This document shows, one piece after another, positions 24,540 through 33,363 of a stretch of 64,000 bases of DNA. Source of the stretch: Pseudomonas viridiflava (GTDB taxonomy: Bacteria > Pseudomonadota > Gammaproteobacteria > Pseudomonadales > Pseudomonadaceae); assembly GCF_900580865.1 (NCBI RefSeq), contig NZ_UTBZ01000164.1:124001-188000 (forward strand), given 5' to 3'. The notes beneath the pieces are model-generated. The model was given only the letters and a program-made list of their open reading frames with translations. It had not been told where the DNA came from and did no database searches. How positions within the stretch are numbered: position 1 is the first letter of the stretch; the number at the start of each line of letters is the position of its first letter. Made by a program: the position numbers and the translations under genes.

Positions 24540-25787
24540 ATGACCCAGAATTCCGCATCCTCCCCCGCTCACGTCGCCATCATCGGCGGTGGCCCTGCCG
24601 GCCTGATGGCCGCTGAAGTGTTGAGCCAGGCCGGAATTCGCGTCGATCTCTACGACGGCATGCCCTCGGTGGGCCGCAAGTTCCTGCTGGCCGGAGTCGG
24701 CGGCATGAACATCACCCACTCCGAAGCCTACCCGGCGTTCCTCTCGCGGTATGCCGAGCGCGCACCGCAGATCGCGCCATTGCTGCGCGGCTTCGACGCC
24801 GATGCGTTGTGCCAATGGATTCATGATCTGGGTATCGAAACCTTTATCGGCAGCTCCGGCCGGGTTTTTCCTACGGACATGAAAGCCGCGCCACTGTTGC
24901 GCGCCTGGCTCAAACGCCTGCGCGACAGCGGCGTAGTTATCCACACCCGCCATCGCTGGCTCGGTTGGGATGAACACGGTGCGCTGCGTATCGACAGCCC
25001 GGAAGGTGAAATCACCGTCACAGCCGACGCCACCCTGCTCGCCCTCGGCGGCGGCAGTTGGGCGCGGCTCGGTTCCGACGGTGCGTGGATGCTGCCACTG
25101 GAGCAGCACGGTGTAGGACTGGCGCCGTTGCAGCCGAGTAATTGCGGCTTCGAGGTGCAGGCCTGGAGCGAGTTGATGGTCAGCAAATTCGCCGGCGCGC
25201 CGCTGAAAAATATCGCCATCGGTTTGAACGACGACGTTCCGCGTTTGGGCGAATGCGTGATTACGGCGACCGGGATTGAAGGCAGTCTGATTTATGCGCT
25301 GTCGGCGCCGATTCGTGAGGCGATCAATCAGTACGGCGCAGCGACCGTTCATATCGATCTGCTGCCCGGCCGGCCTGTGGATAAATTGCAGGCGGCATTG
25401 AGCAAGCCCCGTGGCTCGCGCTCGATGGCCAAGCATTTGCACAGTCAGGTCGGGATTGATGGGGTGAAAGCGGCGTTGTTGCGTGAACTGAGCGATGCGG
25501 CGACCTTCGCCGATCCGGCGCTATTGGCGCGGGCGATCAAGGCACTGCCGCTGACATTGTTGAAAACGCGGCCATTGGACGAGGCTATCAGCAGTGCCGG
25601 CGGCGTGACGTTCGAGGCGATGGATGAGCGCTTGATGCTCAAGGCGTTACCGGGGGTGTTCTGCGCAGGCGAGATGCTCGATTGGGAGGCGCCGACGGGC
25701 GGCTATTTGCTGACGGGGTGTTTTGCCAGTGGGCGGGCAGCGGGGTTGGGGATTGTGCAGTGGCTCAAGTCCGAGGCGTCTGCCTGA
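24540..25787 (+). CDS. HI0933-like flavoprotein, TIGR03862 family
   Basis: The 415-residue NAD(P)/FAD-dependent oxidoreductase has the Rossmann loop IIGGGPAGLMAAEVL near 15-29, GRKFLLAGVGGMNITHSE typical of the BaiN/HI0933 group, the SSGRVFPTDMKA segment, and C-terminal GEMLDWEAPTGGYLL. Relatives are poorly characterised flavin oxidoreductases; the name TIGR03862 is from recall. The stop abuts a modular repeat element at 25789. Confidence 0.82.
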   Translation: MTQNSASSPAHVAIIGGGPAGLMAAEVLSQAGIRVDLYDGMPSVGRKFLLAGVGGMNITHSEAYPAFLSRYAERAPQIAPLLRGFDADALCQWIHDLGIETFIGSSGRVFPTDMKAAPLLRAWLKRLRDSGVVIHTRHRWLGWDEHGALRIDSPEGEITVTADATLLALGGGSWARLGSDGAWMLPLEQHGVGLAPLQPSNCGFEVQAWSELMVSKFAGAPLKNIAIGLNDDVPRLGECVITATGIEGSLIYALSAPIREAINQYGAATVHIDLLPGRPVDKLQAALSKPRGSRSMAKHLHSQVGIDGVKAALLRELSDAATFADPALLARAIKALPLTLLKTRPLDEAISSAGGVTFEAMDERLMLKALPGVFCAGEMLDWEAPTGGYLLTGCFASGRAAGLGIVQWLKSEASA

Positions 25788-25788
25788 A

Positions 25789-26091
25789 CCCTCACCCCAG
25801 CCCTCTCCCAGAGGGAGAGGGGGCCGACCGAGGTGTCTGACGTCATCCATCGACCTGAAAGACCGAGTCGATTATGGATTCGGCAAATCACTTTTAGTAG
25901 AGCCGACCGAGGTATCTGTTGTCATACCTCGACCTGAATGACCGAGTCGATCGTGGGTTTTGTCAGCCGACCGAGGTGTCTGGCGAAAGCTCTGTCGATT
26001 ATGGATTCACAACAGCAGTATCAGGTCGGCGTACTTCGCAAGCATCCCCCAATCAGTCCCCTCTCCCTCCGGGAGAGGGTTAGGGTGAGGG
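25789..26091. repeat. Modular repeat element with inverted ends and three internal units
   Basis: The left end CCCTCACCCCAGCCCTCTCC and the right end beginning GGGAGAGGGTTAGGGTGAGG are near-complementary over about 21 bases. Inside, the unit beginning GCCGACCGAGGTRTCTG occurs at 25823, 25902 and 25966. The element fills the gap between the flavoprotein and rhlE stops. A related copy with a single unit is at 42541. Confidence 0.8.
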
Positions 26092-26101
26092 GCTTTTGAC
26101 C

Positions 26102-27439
26102 TTAAGGCTTACGCTTGCGAGGCCCAGTGTTAAACACCGGCACCTTACGCACAGGCTTGATCGAAGGCTCCGGCGCCTGCGTCTCGCCGCTGTCGACCCA
26201 CTTGCCCAAATTGCGCTTGCCGCCACCACCGGAAGCTTTCGGCTTCTTCGGTTTCTTCGGCTTCTTGATCACCTGACCACTGGCATCGGTATCCGGCACG
26301 CGGTGCTCAGGCTCAAAATCCGGCTCGTTCTGACGCTTCAATGTCTGCCGCGTCAGCATTTCAATCGCCGACAACATGTTCACTTCATCCGCGCACACCA
26401 GCGAGATCGCCTCGCCCGTCGCGCCCGCACGGCCGGTACGACCGATGCGGTGAATGTAATCCTCAGCCACGATCGGCAAATCGAAGTTGATCACCAACGG
26501 CAAATCTTCGATATCCAGCCCCCGCGCCGCAACGTCAGTCGCCACCAGAATCTGCACTTCACTGAGTTTGAAACGATCCAGCGCGCGCTGACGGGTGGCC
26601 TGCGGTTTGTCACCGTGGATACCATCGGCATTCACACCGAGGCCCTGAAGTTTTTCCACCAGCGCATCGACACCATTACGGGTCTTGGCGAACACCAGCA
26701 CCTGCTTCCACTTGTTCTTGCGCATCAGGTGCACGAACAGTTCAGCCTTGCGCTTCTTGTCCACCGTGACGATCCACTGCTTGACCGTATTGGCGGCGAC
26801 GTTGCGCGGGCTGACTTCAATGCTCAGCGGATCGTTGAGCATTTGCCCGGCCAGCAGGCGGATGTCATCGGAGAACGTCGCGGAGAACAGCAGGGTCTGG
26901 CGCTTTTTCGGCAGCATGCGATAAATGTTCGCCAGTTCTTCAGAGAAGCCCAGGTCGAGCATACGGTCGGCTTCATCCAGCACCAGGGTTTGCAACTGAT
27001 CGAGTTTCAGCGCGTTCTGGCGGAACAGGTCGATCAGACGACCCGGCGTGGCGACCAGCACATCGACGCCGCCGCGCAGCTTCATCATCTGCGGATTGAT
27101 GCTGACGCCGCCGTAAACCGCATAAGTGCGCAGCGGCAGGTTTTCGGCGTACTGGCGCACAGACTCATGAACCTGCTCGGCCAGCTCACGGGTCGGCACC
27201 AGAATCAGCGCACGCGCCGAGTTGGCAGCGACTTTCGGCCCTTCCATGCTCAGCAACTGCAACAGTGGCAAGGCGAAACCGGCGGTCTTGCCGGTGCCGG
27301 TCTGGGCGGCAGCCATCAGGTCACGACCCGCCAGCACGGCCGGAATGGCTTGCGCCTGAACCGGCGTCGGGGTCTGGTAGCCGAGCGTCTCGAGGGAGCG
27401 CAGCAAGGGTTCGATCAGGCCAAGGGTGGCGAAAGTCAT
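26102..27439 (-). CDS. rhlE: DEAD-box RNA helicase RhlE
   Basis: The 445-residue helicase has a Q motif (TPTPVQAQAIP), Walker A AQTGTGKT near 46-53, PTREL, DEAD in VLDEADRML, SAT, and HRIGRTGRAG. The C-terminal basic tail, about 70 residues (KKPKKPKKPKASGGGGKRN), is low-complexity and probably binds RNA. It remodels RNA in ribosome assembly and decay. ATG at 27439 with the family start TFATLGLIEPLLRSL was chosen over an upstream Met. Convergent with the flavoprotein gene. Confidence 0.92.
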   Translation of the reverse strand: MTFATLGLIEPLLRSLETLGYQTPTPVQAQAIPAVLAGRDLMAAAQTGTGKTAGFALPLLQLLSMEGPKVAANSARALILVPTRELAEQVHESVRQYAENLPLRTYAVYGGVSINPQMMKLRGGVDVLVATPGRLIDLFRQNALKLDQLQTLVLDEADRMLDLGFSEELANIYRMLPKKRQTLLFSATFSDDIRLLAGQMLNDPLSIEVSPRNVAANTVKQWIVTVDKKRKAELFVHLMRKNKWKQVLVFAKTRNGVDALVEKLQGLGVNADGIHGDKPQATRQRALDRFKLSEVQILVATDVAARGLDIEDLPLVINFDLPIVAEDYIHRIGRTGRAGATGEAISLVCADEVNMLSAIEMLTRQTLKRQNEPDFEPEHRVPDTDASGQVIKKPKKPKKPKASGGGGKRNLGKWVDSGETQAPEPSIKPVRKVPVFNTGPRKRKP

Positions 27440-27491
27440 GGGAGTACCGTAGAAAAAAATGACGCGGGCATGCAATGCCGCGCAGTTTACC

Positions 27492-28427
27492 CTAATTCGT
27501 ACGCTGTTCTTCGCGAACGGCTGTCGGCGCTACGATCGGCGGCTGTGATGGACGGCGCCACTGCGGCAGCCCGATCAACACCACAGCGCTGATGATCACC
27601 AGCATCGCCAGCGCTTCCTCAATCCCGATGGTCTCGCCGACAAACACAATCCCCAGCAACACCGCGACCGCCGGGTTGACGTAGGCATAACTGGTCGCCG
27701 CCGCTGGACGCACGTGCTTGAGCAAATACATATAAGAGTTGAAGGCGATGATCGATCCAAAGAAGATCAGGTACGCCAGCGCCAGCCAGCCTTCAACTGG
27801 CGGCATTGCTTGCAGACGCTCGCCACTGACGGCGCTGCCGATCAGCAGCACCACACCGCCGACCAGCATTTCCACGGCACTGGCCATGGCGCCCTGCGGC
27901 AACGGCAAATGTCTGCTCCATACCGAACCGAACGCCCAGGTTGCCGCTGCGAAAATCAGCAGCGCCGCGCCCATCGGACTCGATTGCAGGTTGGAGCCCA
28001 TGTTGAGCATGGCGATGCCGATAATCCCCAACGCCACCCCGGCCCACTCCAGACGCGTATTGCGCGCGCCCCAGAAATATCCACACAGCAGCGTGAACAA
28101 AGGCACTGTCGCCACCGCCAATGCCGCTACCCCCGAAGCCACGCCGGTATGCTCGGCCACACTCACCGCGCCATTACCAAAACTGAGCAGCAAAATCCCG
28201 ATGATCCCCGCCGCTTTCCACTGCGCCCAGGTCGGCGCCGGAGCCCCGCGCCAGCGCAGGAAGGCGTACATCAACGTGCCGGCGATCACGAAGCGCACAC
28301 CGCCAAGCATCAGCGGTGGCCAGTATTCGACGCCGATGCGGATCACCAGATAGGTCGATCCCCAAATCACGTACAACGCAAAAAACGCGGCGATCAGCGG
28401 CAAGGAAAAACGGCGCAAGGCAGGCAT
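27492..28427 (-). CDS. EamA/DMT family transporter (YedA-like)
   Basis: The 311-residue protein has ten helices in two EamA domains. The first holds LYVIWGSTYLVIRIGVEYWPPLML, the signature of the YedA-type drug/metabolite branch, and the second WAGVALGIIGIAML. Substrate unknown; relatives export amino acids or biotin-like compounds. An earlier in-frame start exists at 28484, but the hydrophobic domain starts right after ATG 28427. Divergent from the Lrp gene at 28591, which may control it. Confidence 0.82.
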   Translation of the reverse strand: MPALRRFSLPLIAAFFALYVIWGSTYLVIRIGVEYWPPLMLGGVRFVIAGTLMYAFLRWRGAPAPTWAQWKAAGIIGILLLSFGNGAVSVAEHTGVASGVAALAVATVPLFTLLCGYFWGARNTRLEWAGVALGIIGIAMLNMGSNLQSSPMGAALLIFAAATWAFGSVWSRHLPLPQGAMASAVEMLVGGVVLLIGSAVSGERLQAMPPVEGWLALAYLIFFGSIIAFNSYMYLLKHVRPAAATSYAYVNPAVAVLLGIVFVGETIGIEEALAMLVIISAVVLIGLPQWRRPSQPPIVAPTAVREEQRTN

Positions 28428-28590
28428 GGGCAGCTCAAATATCAGGCTCTCGGGATCAGTTATTCTAGAAAGGCTTGCGGGCAAAAATAAGTTACAAAAC
28501 CTGTTTATAGCGCCGGTACACTTTAGAAATCACGGAGATCGGTGGAATAAACCACGATTTCGAAAGTCTGGCATTTTCAGGAGTCCGGCC

Positions 28591-29058
28591 TTGGACAAAT
28601 ATGACCGCATGCTGCTCAGCGCCCTGCTGGAAAACGGCCGCGCGTCCTACGCCGACCTGGCGCGCAAAGTGAACCTCTCCGCCCCGGCCGTCGCCGAGCG
28701 CGTGGCCAAGCTTGAAGCTGCCGGGGTAATCACTGGGTATGAAGCGAAAATCGACCTGTCGAAAATCGGCCTGCCGATCCAGTGCATGATCGAATTGCGC
28801 CTGCACCAGAACGGCAGCCAGAAGGTCTACGACGAACTGGTGAAAATCCCGCAGCTGACCGAGTGCTTTCGAGTCACGGGCGATCCGTGCGTGATGATGA
28901 AGGCTGCGGTGGGATCGATGACGGAGCTGGAGGAGTTGATCAATCGCGTGGCGAAGTTTGGCTTCAGCAAGACCTCGATTGTGTTGTCGAGCGCGATCGA
29001 AAAGCGTGTGCCGTTGGGACATATCGAAGGAGGTATCGATAAGCACATGTGGAGCTAA
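28591..29058 (+). CDS. Lrp/AsnC family transcriptional regulator
   Basis: The 155-residue protein has an N-terminal helix-turn-helix (DKYDRMLLSALLENGRASYADLARKVNLSAPAVAERV) and a C-terminal RAM domain with an effector-binding pattern (VTGDPCVMMKAAVGSMTELEELI). I infer a TTG start at 28591 because AGGAG lies 7 bases upstream and the family N-terminus follows it. It is divergent from the DMT exporter, a common regulator-exporter arrangement. Confidence 0.87.
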   Translation: MDKYDRMLLSALLENGRASYADLARKVNLSAPAVAERVAKLEAAGVITGYEAKIDLSKIGLPIQCMIELRLHQNGSQKVYDELVKIPQLTECFRVTGDPCVMMKAAVGSMTELEELINRVAKFGFSKTSIVLSSAIEKRVPLGHIEGGIDKHMWS

Positions 29059-29176
29059 TCATCGATTAAAAACTACGGTTTAGAGCTTGGGTAAATGGCA
29101 CCGCACAGATAACATTCAGACATCAAATCAGTCTTCTCCCACCAATGCGACAATGAACAATCTACAAGGAAAGAGA

Positions 29177-32086
29177 ATGCGCTTTTCGGAATACAGTAAA
29201 GGATTGCGCGCCAGCGAAATCACACCACTTCTTCAGTTCTTTATTGCAGGAATTCTCATCGGTGAAGCGCTGTCCATCGGACAAATAATCGGCGCCCTTT
29301 TAAATAGGCATATCGCCATCCTTAATATGGATCTCCTGGCGTTATCAATTTCGGGATTCAGTGCTATTACTTGCATTATTTACGCAGGAAGTCGCGGTGC
29401 ATGCAAGAAATCCAGAAAGCTCATCGATAGCTCACGAATTGATTTGCTTATCGTTTTTTCGCTTGGTTTTTTTCTATCCTGCAACAGTGACGGGCTAGCC
29501 AATGAGCTTTATGCGAAGTATTTGGAGCGACTTACCTTTACACAACTTTTCTGCCTTTATATTAGCCCAGTGATCATTGCCTGGACTGCAATGATAAAAG
29601 CCTCACTAAACATTAGAAAAAAAGAAATAGGTCACCCCTACTTCATGAGTGATCGAGACATAGAAGACCAAGATGACGACCTTTTGGATTTCGGAGAAAG
29701 AGCAACCATTTTTGCAGAGAGAGTTCTCAATGGCGGTTCATCGGATAGCTTGGTATTTGGTATAGACGCTCCATGGGGTACGGGAAAATCCAGTTTTGTT
29801 AACTTTTGCTGTAACTACTGGAGAGACTTGCCTGACAGAAAAACGGTAATCCATCGCTTTGAGCCATTACGTTATGAGGAAGGCGTAGATCTAACAGAAA
29901 AATTCATTGAAGACCTTATCAGCACAATACAAGAGCAGATTTTCGCGCCTGCCTTACGTCCGTTATTCAAGCGCTATGAAAACTTAGTCGCCGACAAGAA
30001 AGCCGCCTCCTTTCTTGACATAAGAAAAAAATTATCTCTGGACACCGACACCATACACTCCACCCTAAAAGAGATGGATTATACATTAAGAAGAATAAAC
30101 GCCAGAATCATTGTCATCGTGGACGACCTAGATAGGTTGCATTGGTCATCGGCAAAAAACATACTATTTTCCATAAAGCGCAGCTTTATGCTCAGCAATA
30201 TTTCTTACGTGCTTTGTTACGACACCGACAACATTAAAGCAACGACAGAAAATCCTGACTCAGAAAAAACACTGGAATTCCTTGAAAAATTCATCAACAT
30301 CAAAACCAGCCTATTTCTAAGTTCAAACGACCTCACAAACTATCTCTCCCAATACTTTGACAAGGCCATCAAGGAAAACTTAAATATATCAACACCCGCA
30401 ATTGAGAAGCTAAATATCCTAACACAAGAAATAGCAAAAATATTTCAAAGCGATGACTTCCACAAGTACAAACTGCTGCTTGGCGACATTAGAAAAATCA
30501 AAAGACTGATCAACGCGCTCATACTTTTAGACATTGAAAACATCGATTTCAAAAATAGCGACATAAACACCAGCGACTTACTGCATCTCACACTCATCTA
30601 CGTCAACCACCCTAAAATTTTCCGAAAAATTTATGACTGCGAATCAAGCGGGAAGTCGGGCTTCTTCAAATTACGAGAATCCAATAATAAATACGAAAAT
30701 CATCCCGATTATGAGAAATACATAACCAGCCTCACCGAAGACCAGAGATTACTACTATCTAAAATATTCAGTCCTGCACAATTCGATGCCATCGGAACGA
30801 ATCGAATGACAGAGGCCGAACTCAGTTCACGAGCATGCTCACCGAGTCATAAAAGGCCGTTGGAAAAGTACCTCTATATTATTGCAAAACTATCCAGACC
30901 CGTACCTCAGAGTTCTTATAAATACTACGAAAACCTAAAGGACGAGCTATTCAACTCTAAAACGCCCGATGAGTTCTTAAGAGAAATCCTTACCGAAAAA
31001 CTTGACTCAAAAGAAGAAAACCTTCAAGAGTTTTGGCGGATAGCAATAAAACACTTAAATAGCTTTGGACTACCACTATCTGAAACAATCATCGACCACT
31101 TCATTGAAAAAATGCCACAGTACTCTCTCACAGAAAAAAAAGGCTGCGTTGGATTCAGAAGAAAAGTACATTCTGAAATCATGAAAGTCCTCAATGAACT
31201 TCTAAATCATTCAAATGAAAAAAATAATGAAATCTCAAATACAAATCACAACATCATCTCAGACACTATTTTTGGAAATTCTTCGAAAAACATAAAAGGT
31301 ATACTGTACCGCTTGACCCGGGAGGATCGTGGCATACTTGGTTTCTACGACCTACTGCAATTCCGCTTGAACTGCAGCGTCGAGACAGTATCAGGATTGA
31401 AAAATCTCTGGCGGAGCATAAGTTTCCACGGTAATGAAAATCCTACCCTGTCATTGAATCGCTATGAAACCACCATCGATCAGATGCGTGAAATATCGCA
31501 AATCACATTCCAAATATTCAAAAAAAAATACATAAATACAAATACTAATATATTTGAAGAGATCAACCAGCTACCACCATCAAACCTTCTTGGATCTGCA
31601 ACTTCAGAAAACCTATCAGAAGAGCTCAAAACCGAACTTGAAATTGAAAAAAACTATATAAAACTTTTCATATCATCACAACTAAGCAATACGAACACTG
31701 GTGAGTGCGGAAGCTATGATGAAGAAGGAAAAAATGAAAAAATCGGAATACATCTTGCTTTATCCGATTACTTTTTCTCAGTTTGCTTTAGTCCAGAACA
31801 AGAAACTAGCGGCTACATCCACTTTGCAGAGATGTTGCTCATCACACTGGACAGCGGAGACCACAACAACGATCCTTTGTTCTCAGCTAACATTGATACT
31901 GCCATAAAAATCCTAGGAAAAGAAAGATTGGCCGCATACTGGCTTCAACACCGAGAAAAAATAGTTCAGACTCTCGACAAACAACCTGCAAAAACACTAT
32001 TTAAGAAGTTTTTCAACGTGAGTTACTCTCAGCTTCCCTCAATCTATAATGCACTGAATAAAAAATTCCTATTTTTAGAAGAGTGA
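29177..32086 (+). CDS. Membrane-anchored KAP-family P-loop NTPase, A+T-rich, probably acquired
   Basis: The 969-residue protein has four predicted transmembrane segments at about 16-41, 48-71, 89-104 and 120-140. Then comes a KAP NTPase core: Walker A APWGTGKSS at 198-206, Walker B VIVDDLDRL ending near 321. A long helical, Asn/Lys-rich C-terminal region has no motif I recognise. KAP NTPases include F-plasmid PifA and the QatA ATPase of the Qat phage-defence system, so anti-phage function is a reasonable guess, not shown. Base composition is far richer in A+T, with many AAA/AAT codons, than both neighbours. I chose ATG 29177 with AAGGA 6 bases upstream; an ATG at 29153 is possible. Confidence 0.85.
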   Translation: MRFSEYSKGLRASEITPLLQFFIAGILIGEALSIGQIIGALLNRHIAILNMDLLALSISGFSAITCIIYAGSRGACKKSRKLIDSSRIDLLIVFSLGFFLSCNSDGLANELYAKYLERLTFTQLFCLYISPVIIAWTAMIKASLNIRKKEIGHPYFMSDRDIEDQDDDLLDFGERATIFAERVLNGGSSDSLVFGIDAPWGTGKSSFVNFCCNYWRDLPDRKTVIHRFEPLRYEEGVDLTEKFIEDLISTIQEQIFAPALRPLFKRYENLVADKKAASFLDIRKKLSLDTDTIHSTLKEMDYTLRRINARIIVIVDDLDRLHWSSAKNILFSIKRSFMLSNISYVLCYDTDNIKATTENPDSEKTLEFLEKFINIKTSLFLSSNDLTNYLSQYFDKAIKENLNISTPAIEKLNILTQEIAKIFQSDDFHKYKLLLGDIRKIKRLINALILLDIENIDFKNSDINTSDLLHLTLIYVNHPKIFRKIYDCESSGKSGFFKLRESNNKYENHPDYEKYITSLTEDQRLLLSKIFSPAQFDAIGTNRMTEAELSSRACSPSHKRPLEKYLYIIAKLSRPVPQSSYKYYENLKDELFNSKTPDEFLREILTEKLDSKEENLQEFWRIAIKHLNSFGLPLSETIIDHFIEKMPQYSLTEKKGCVGFRRKVHSEIMKVLNELLNHSNEKNNEISNTNHNIISDTIFGNSSKNIKGILYRLTREDRGILGFYDLLQFRLNCSVETVSGLKNLWRSISFHGNENPTLSLNRYETTIDQMREISQITFQIFKKKYINTNTNIFEEINQLPPSNLLGSATSENLSEELKTELEIEKNYIKLFISSQLSNTNTGECGSYDEEGKNEKIGIHLALSDYFFSVCFSPEQETSGYIHFAEMLLITLDSGDHNNDPLFSANIDTAIKILGKERLAAYWLQHREKIVQTLDKQPAKTLFKKFFNVSYSQLPSIYNALNKKFLFLEE

Positions 32087-32098
32087 TATGACAAATCC

Positions 32099-32731
32099 TC
32101 ACTCGCCACGATAGCGCTGCAAGTGTTCGCTGACTTTCGCGGCGGGGACCTTTTGCAATTTGCACAACAGGTCGTGCGATAGCTCGCTTACACCGTGCTT
32201 GTGCCGCAACTCATCAGCTAGATGCGCCATCAGATTGGCCGCCATCTCGGCATCGGCCATGGCCCGGTGAGCCTGACCGGTATGCGGCAAACGCGCAAAC
32301 GTGGTGAGGGTGCCAAGCTTGTGATTCGGCGCCGCAGGCATCAAGCGCCGGGCAAGGAGCAGCGAACATGCAAAATTCTGCAACCGAGTACGCTTGATCC
32401 GCCCCAGTTCAAAGTCCCAGAACTTCTGGTCGAACGAGGCGTTGTGCGCCACCAGCGGCGTGCAGCCGACAAACTCATTGACCTCTTCCATTACCCGCTC
32501 CGCCGGCGGCGCGGTGCGCAGCATGGCGTTGCTGATGCCGGTCAGTTGTTCGATGAACGCGGGGACGCGGACGCCGGCGTTCATCAGGCTCTGGTAACGC
32601 TCGACGATGCGGCCGTTTTCCAGCATGACCACGGCGATTTCCGTGGCGCGGCAGTTGCTGTTCGGCGACAGGCCGGTGGTTTCAAAGTCGATGACTGCAA
32701 TGCGTTCCAAACCGGGTTCAACTCCGTACAA
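32099..32731 (-). CDS. DEDDh-type 3'-5' exonuclease (DnaQ/RNase T-like)
   Basis: The 210-residue protein has Exo I (IAVIDFETTGLSP), Exo II (LVAHNASFDQKFWDFEL) and Exo III with the DEDDh histidine (HRAMADAEMAANL). It removes 3' nucleotides from DNA or RNA; DNA repair or proofreading-like roles are typical of stand-alone members. The start is uncertain: a TTG at 32731 extends a few residues before IAVIDFE. It is downstream of the NYN gene with a 14-base gap and converges on the KAP gene. Confidence 0.88.
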   Translation of the reverse strand: MYGVEPGLERIAVIDFETTGLSPNSNCRATEIAVVMLENGRIVERYQSLMNAGVRVPAFIEQLTGISNAMLRTAPPAERVMEEVNEFVGCTPLVAHNASFDQKFWDFELGRIKRTRLQNFACSLLLARRLMPAAPNHKLGTLTTFARLPHTGQAHRAMADAEMAANLMAHLADELRHKHGVSELSHDLLCKLQKVPAAKVSEHLQRYRGE

Positions 32732-32745
32732 ATCAATTCTTCAGC

Positions 32746-33225
32746 TTAATTTTTTAACAGCAGCGCGCCTTCAATCGGCACATAACGGCTGGCGGCGCGG
32801 ATCAGCGAGTTGGCGGTCAGGCCGGGCACGCCGTAGGCGACGGCTTGCACACCGTGCTTGCTGATGATGCGCTCAAGCAGCATGTCGAAATCGCCGTCAC
32901 CGGAGGCCAGGACAATTTCGTCGAAGTGATCGGCGGCGTCCATGATGTCGAGGGTGATGCCCACGTCCCAGTCGCCCTTGGCCGAACCGTCGCTGCGCTG
33001 GATGTAGGGTTTGAGCTTCACAGTGAAACCGAGGTTGCGCAGGATCTGCTGGAACTGCTGCTGCTTGCTGTCACCGCGGTCGATCGCATAGGCGTAGGCC
33101 TCGACGATTTGCCCGTCCTTGCTGATGTCGGCCCACAAGGCGGCGTAGTTGAAGTGACAACCATAAGCCTGACGCACGGTGTAGTAGAGGTTCTGCACGT
33201 CGGCGAACACTGCGATTTTTTTCAC
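32746..33225 (-). CDS. NYN domain (LabA/DUF88-like) putative ribonuclease
   Basis: The 159-residue PIN-like protein has Asp9 and Asn12 in FADVQNLYY, KGDWDVGITLD and ASGDGDFDMLLERI, the conserved acidic triad region of NYN nucleases. It probably cleaves RNA with a divalent metal. It is the first gene of a pair with the exonuclease, so the products may act on the same nucleic acid. ATG 33225 is preceded by GGTGAAAAA context only, a weak ribosome site. Confidence 0.87.
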   Translation of the reverse strand: MKKIAVFADVQNLYYTVRQAYGCHFNYAALWADISKDGQIVEAYAYAIDRGDSKQQQFQQILRNLGFTVKLKPYIQRSDGSAKGDWDVGITLDIMDAADHFDEIVLASGDGDFDMLLERIISKHGVQAVAYGVPGLTANSLIRAASRYVPIEGALLLKN

Positions 33226-33329
33226 CGGAGTTCCTGTGGGCGCGCAAGCGCACGAAGCGGGATCAGGCGCCAGGCCCGAAAAAGGCGCTCAGTATGCCAG
33301 TCCGAAGGAAGGTTCCGCGAATAATCGGC

Positions 33330-33351
33330 CCGGAGCCCTCAGGGGCTCCGG
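33330..33351. terminator. Hairpin between the NYN and DUF2076 genes
   Basis: CCGGAGCCC pairs with GGGCTCCGG around a 4-base loop just after the DUF2076 stop (minus strand). No T run follows, so it may end transcription weakly or stabilise the mRNA. Confidence 0.45.
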
Positions 33352-33363
33352 ACGAATGGTGAA

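Noticed and set aside
20351..25384. Replication origin
   Set aside because: DnaA-box 9-mers are present, but there is no A+T-rich unwinding region, dnaA or dnaN; most boxes lie inside genes.
25789..26091. CRISPR array
   Set aside because: The three units are spaced unevenly (79 and 64 bases), are imperfect, and the element has inverted ends; no cas gene is near.
29059..32098. Complete multi-gene Qat or DISARM defence system
   Set aside because: Only the KAP NTPase is present. The neighbours (Lrp, exonuclease, NYN) are ordinary in composition and do not match known partners.
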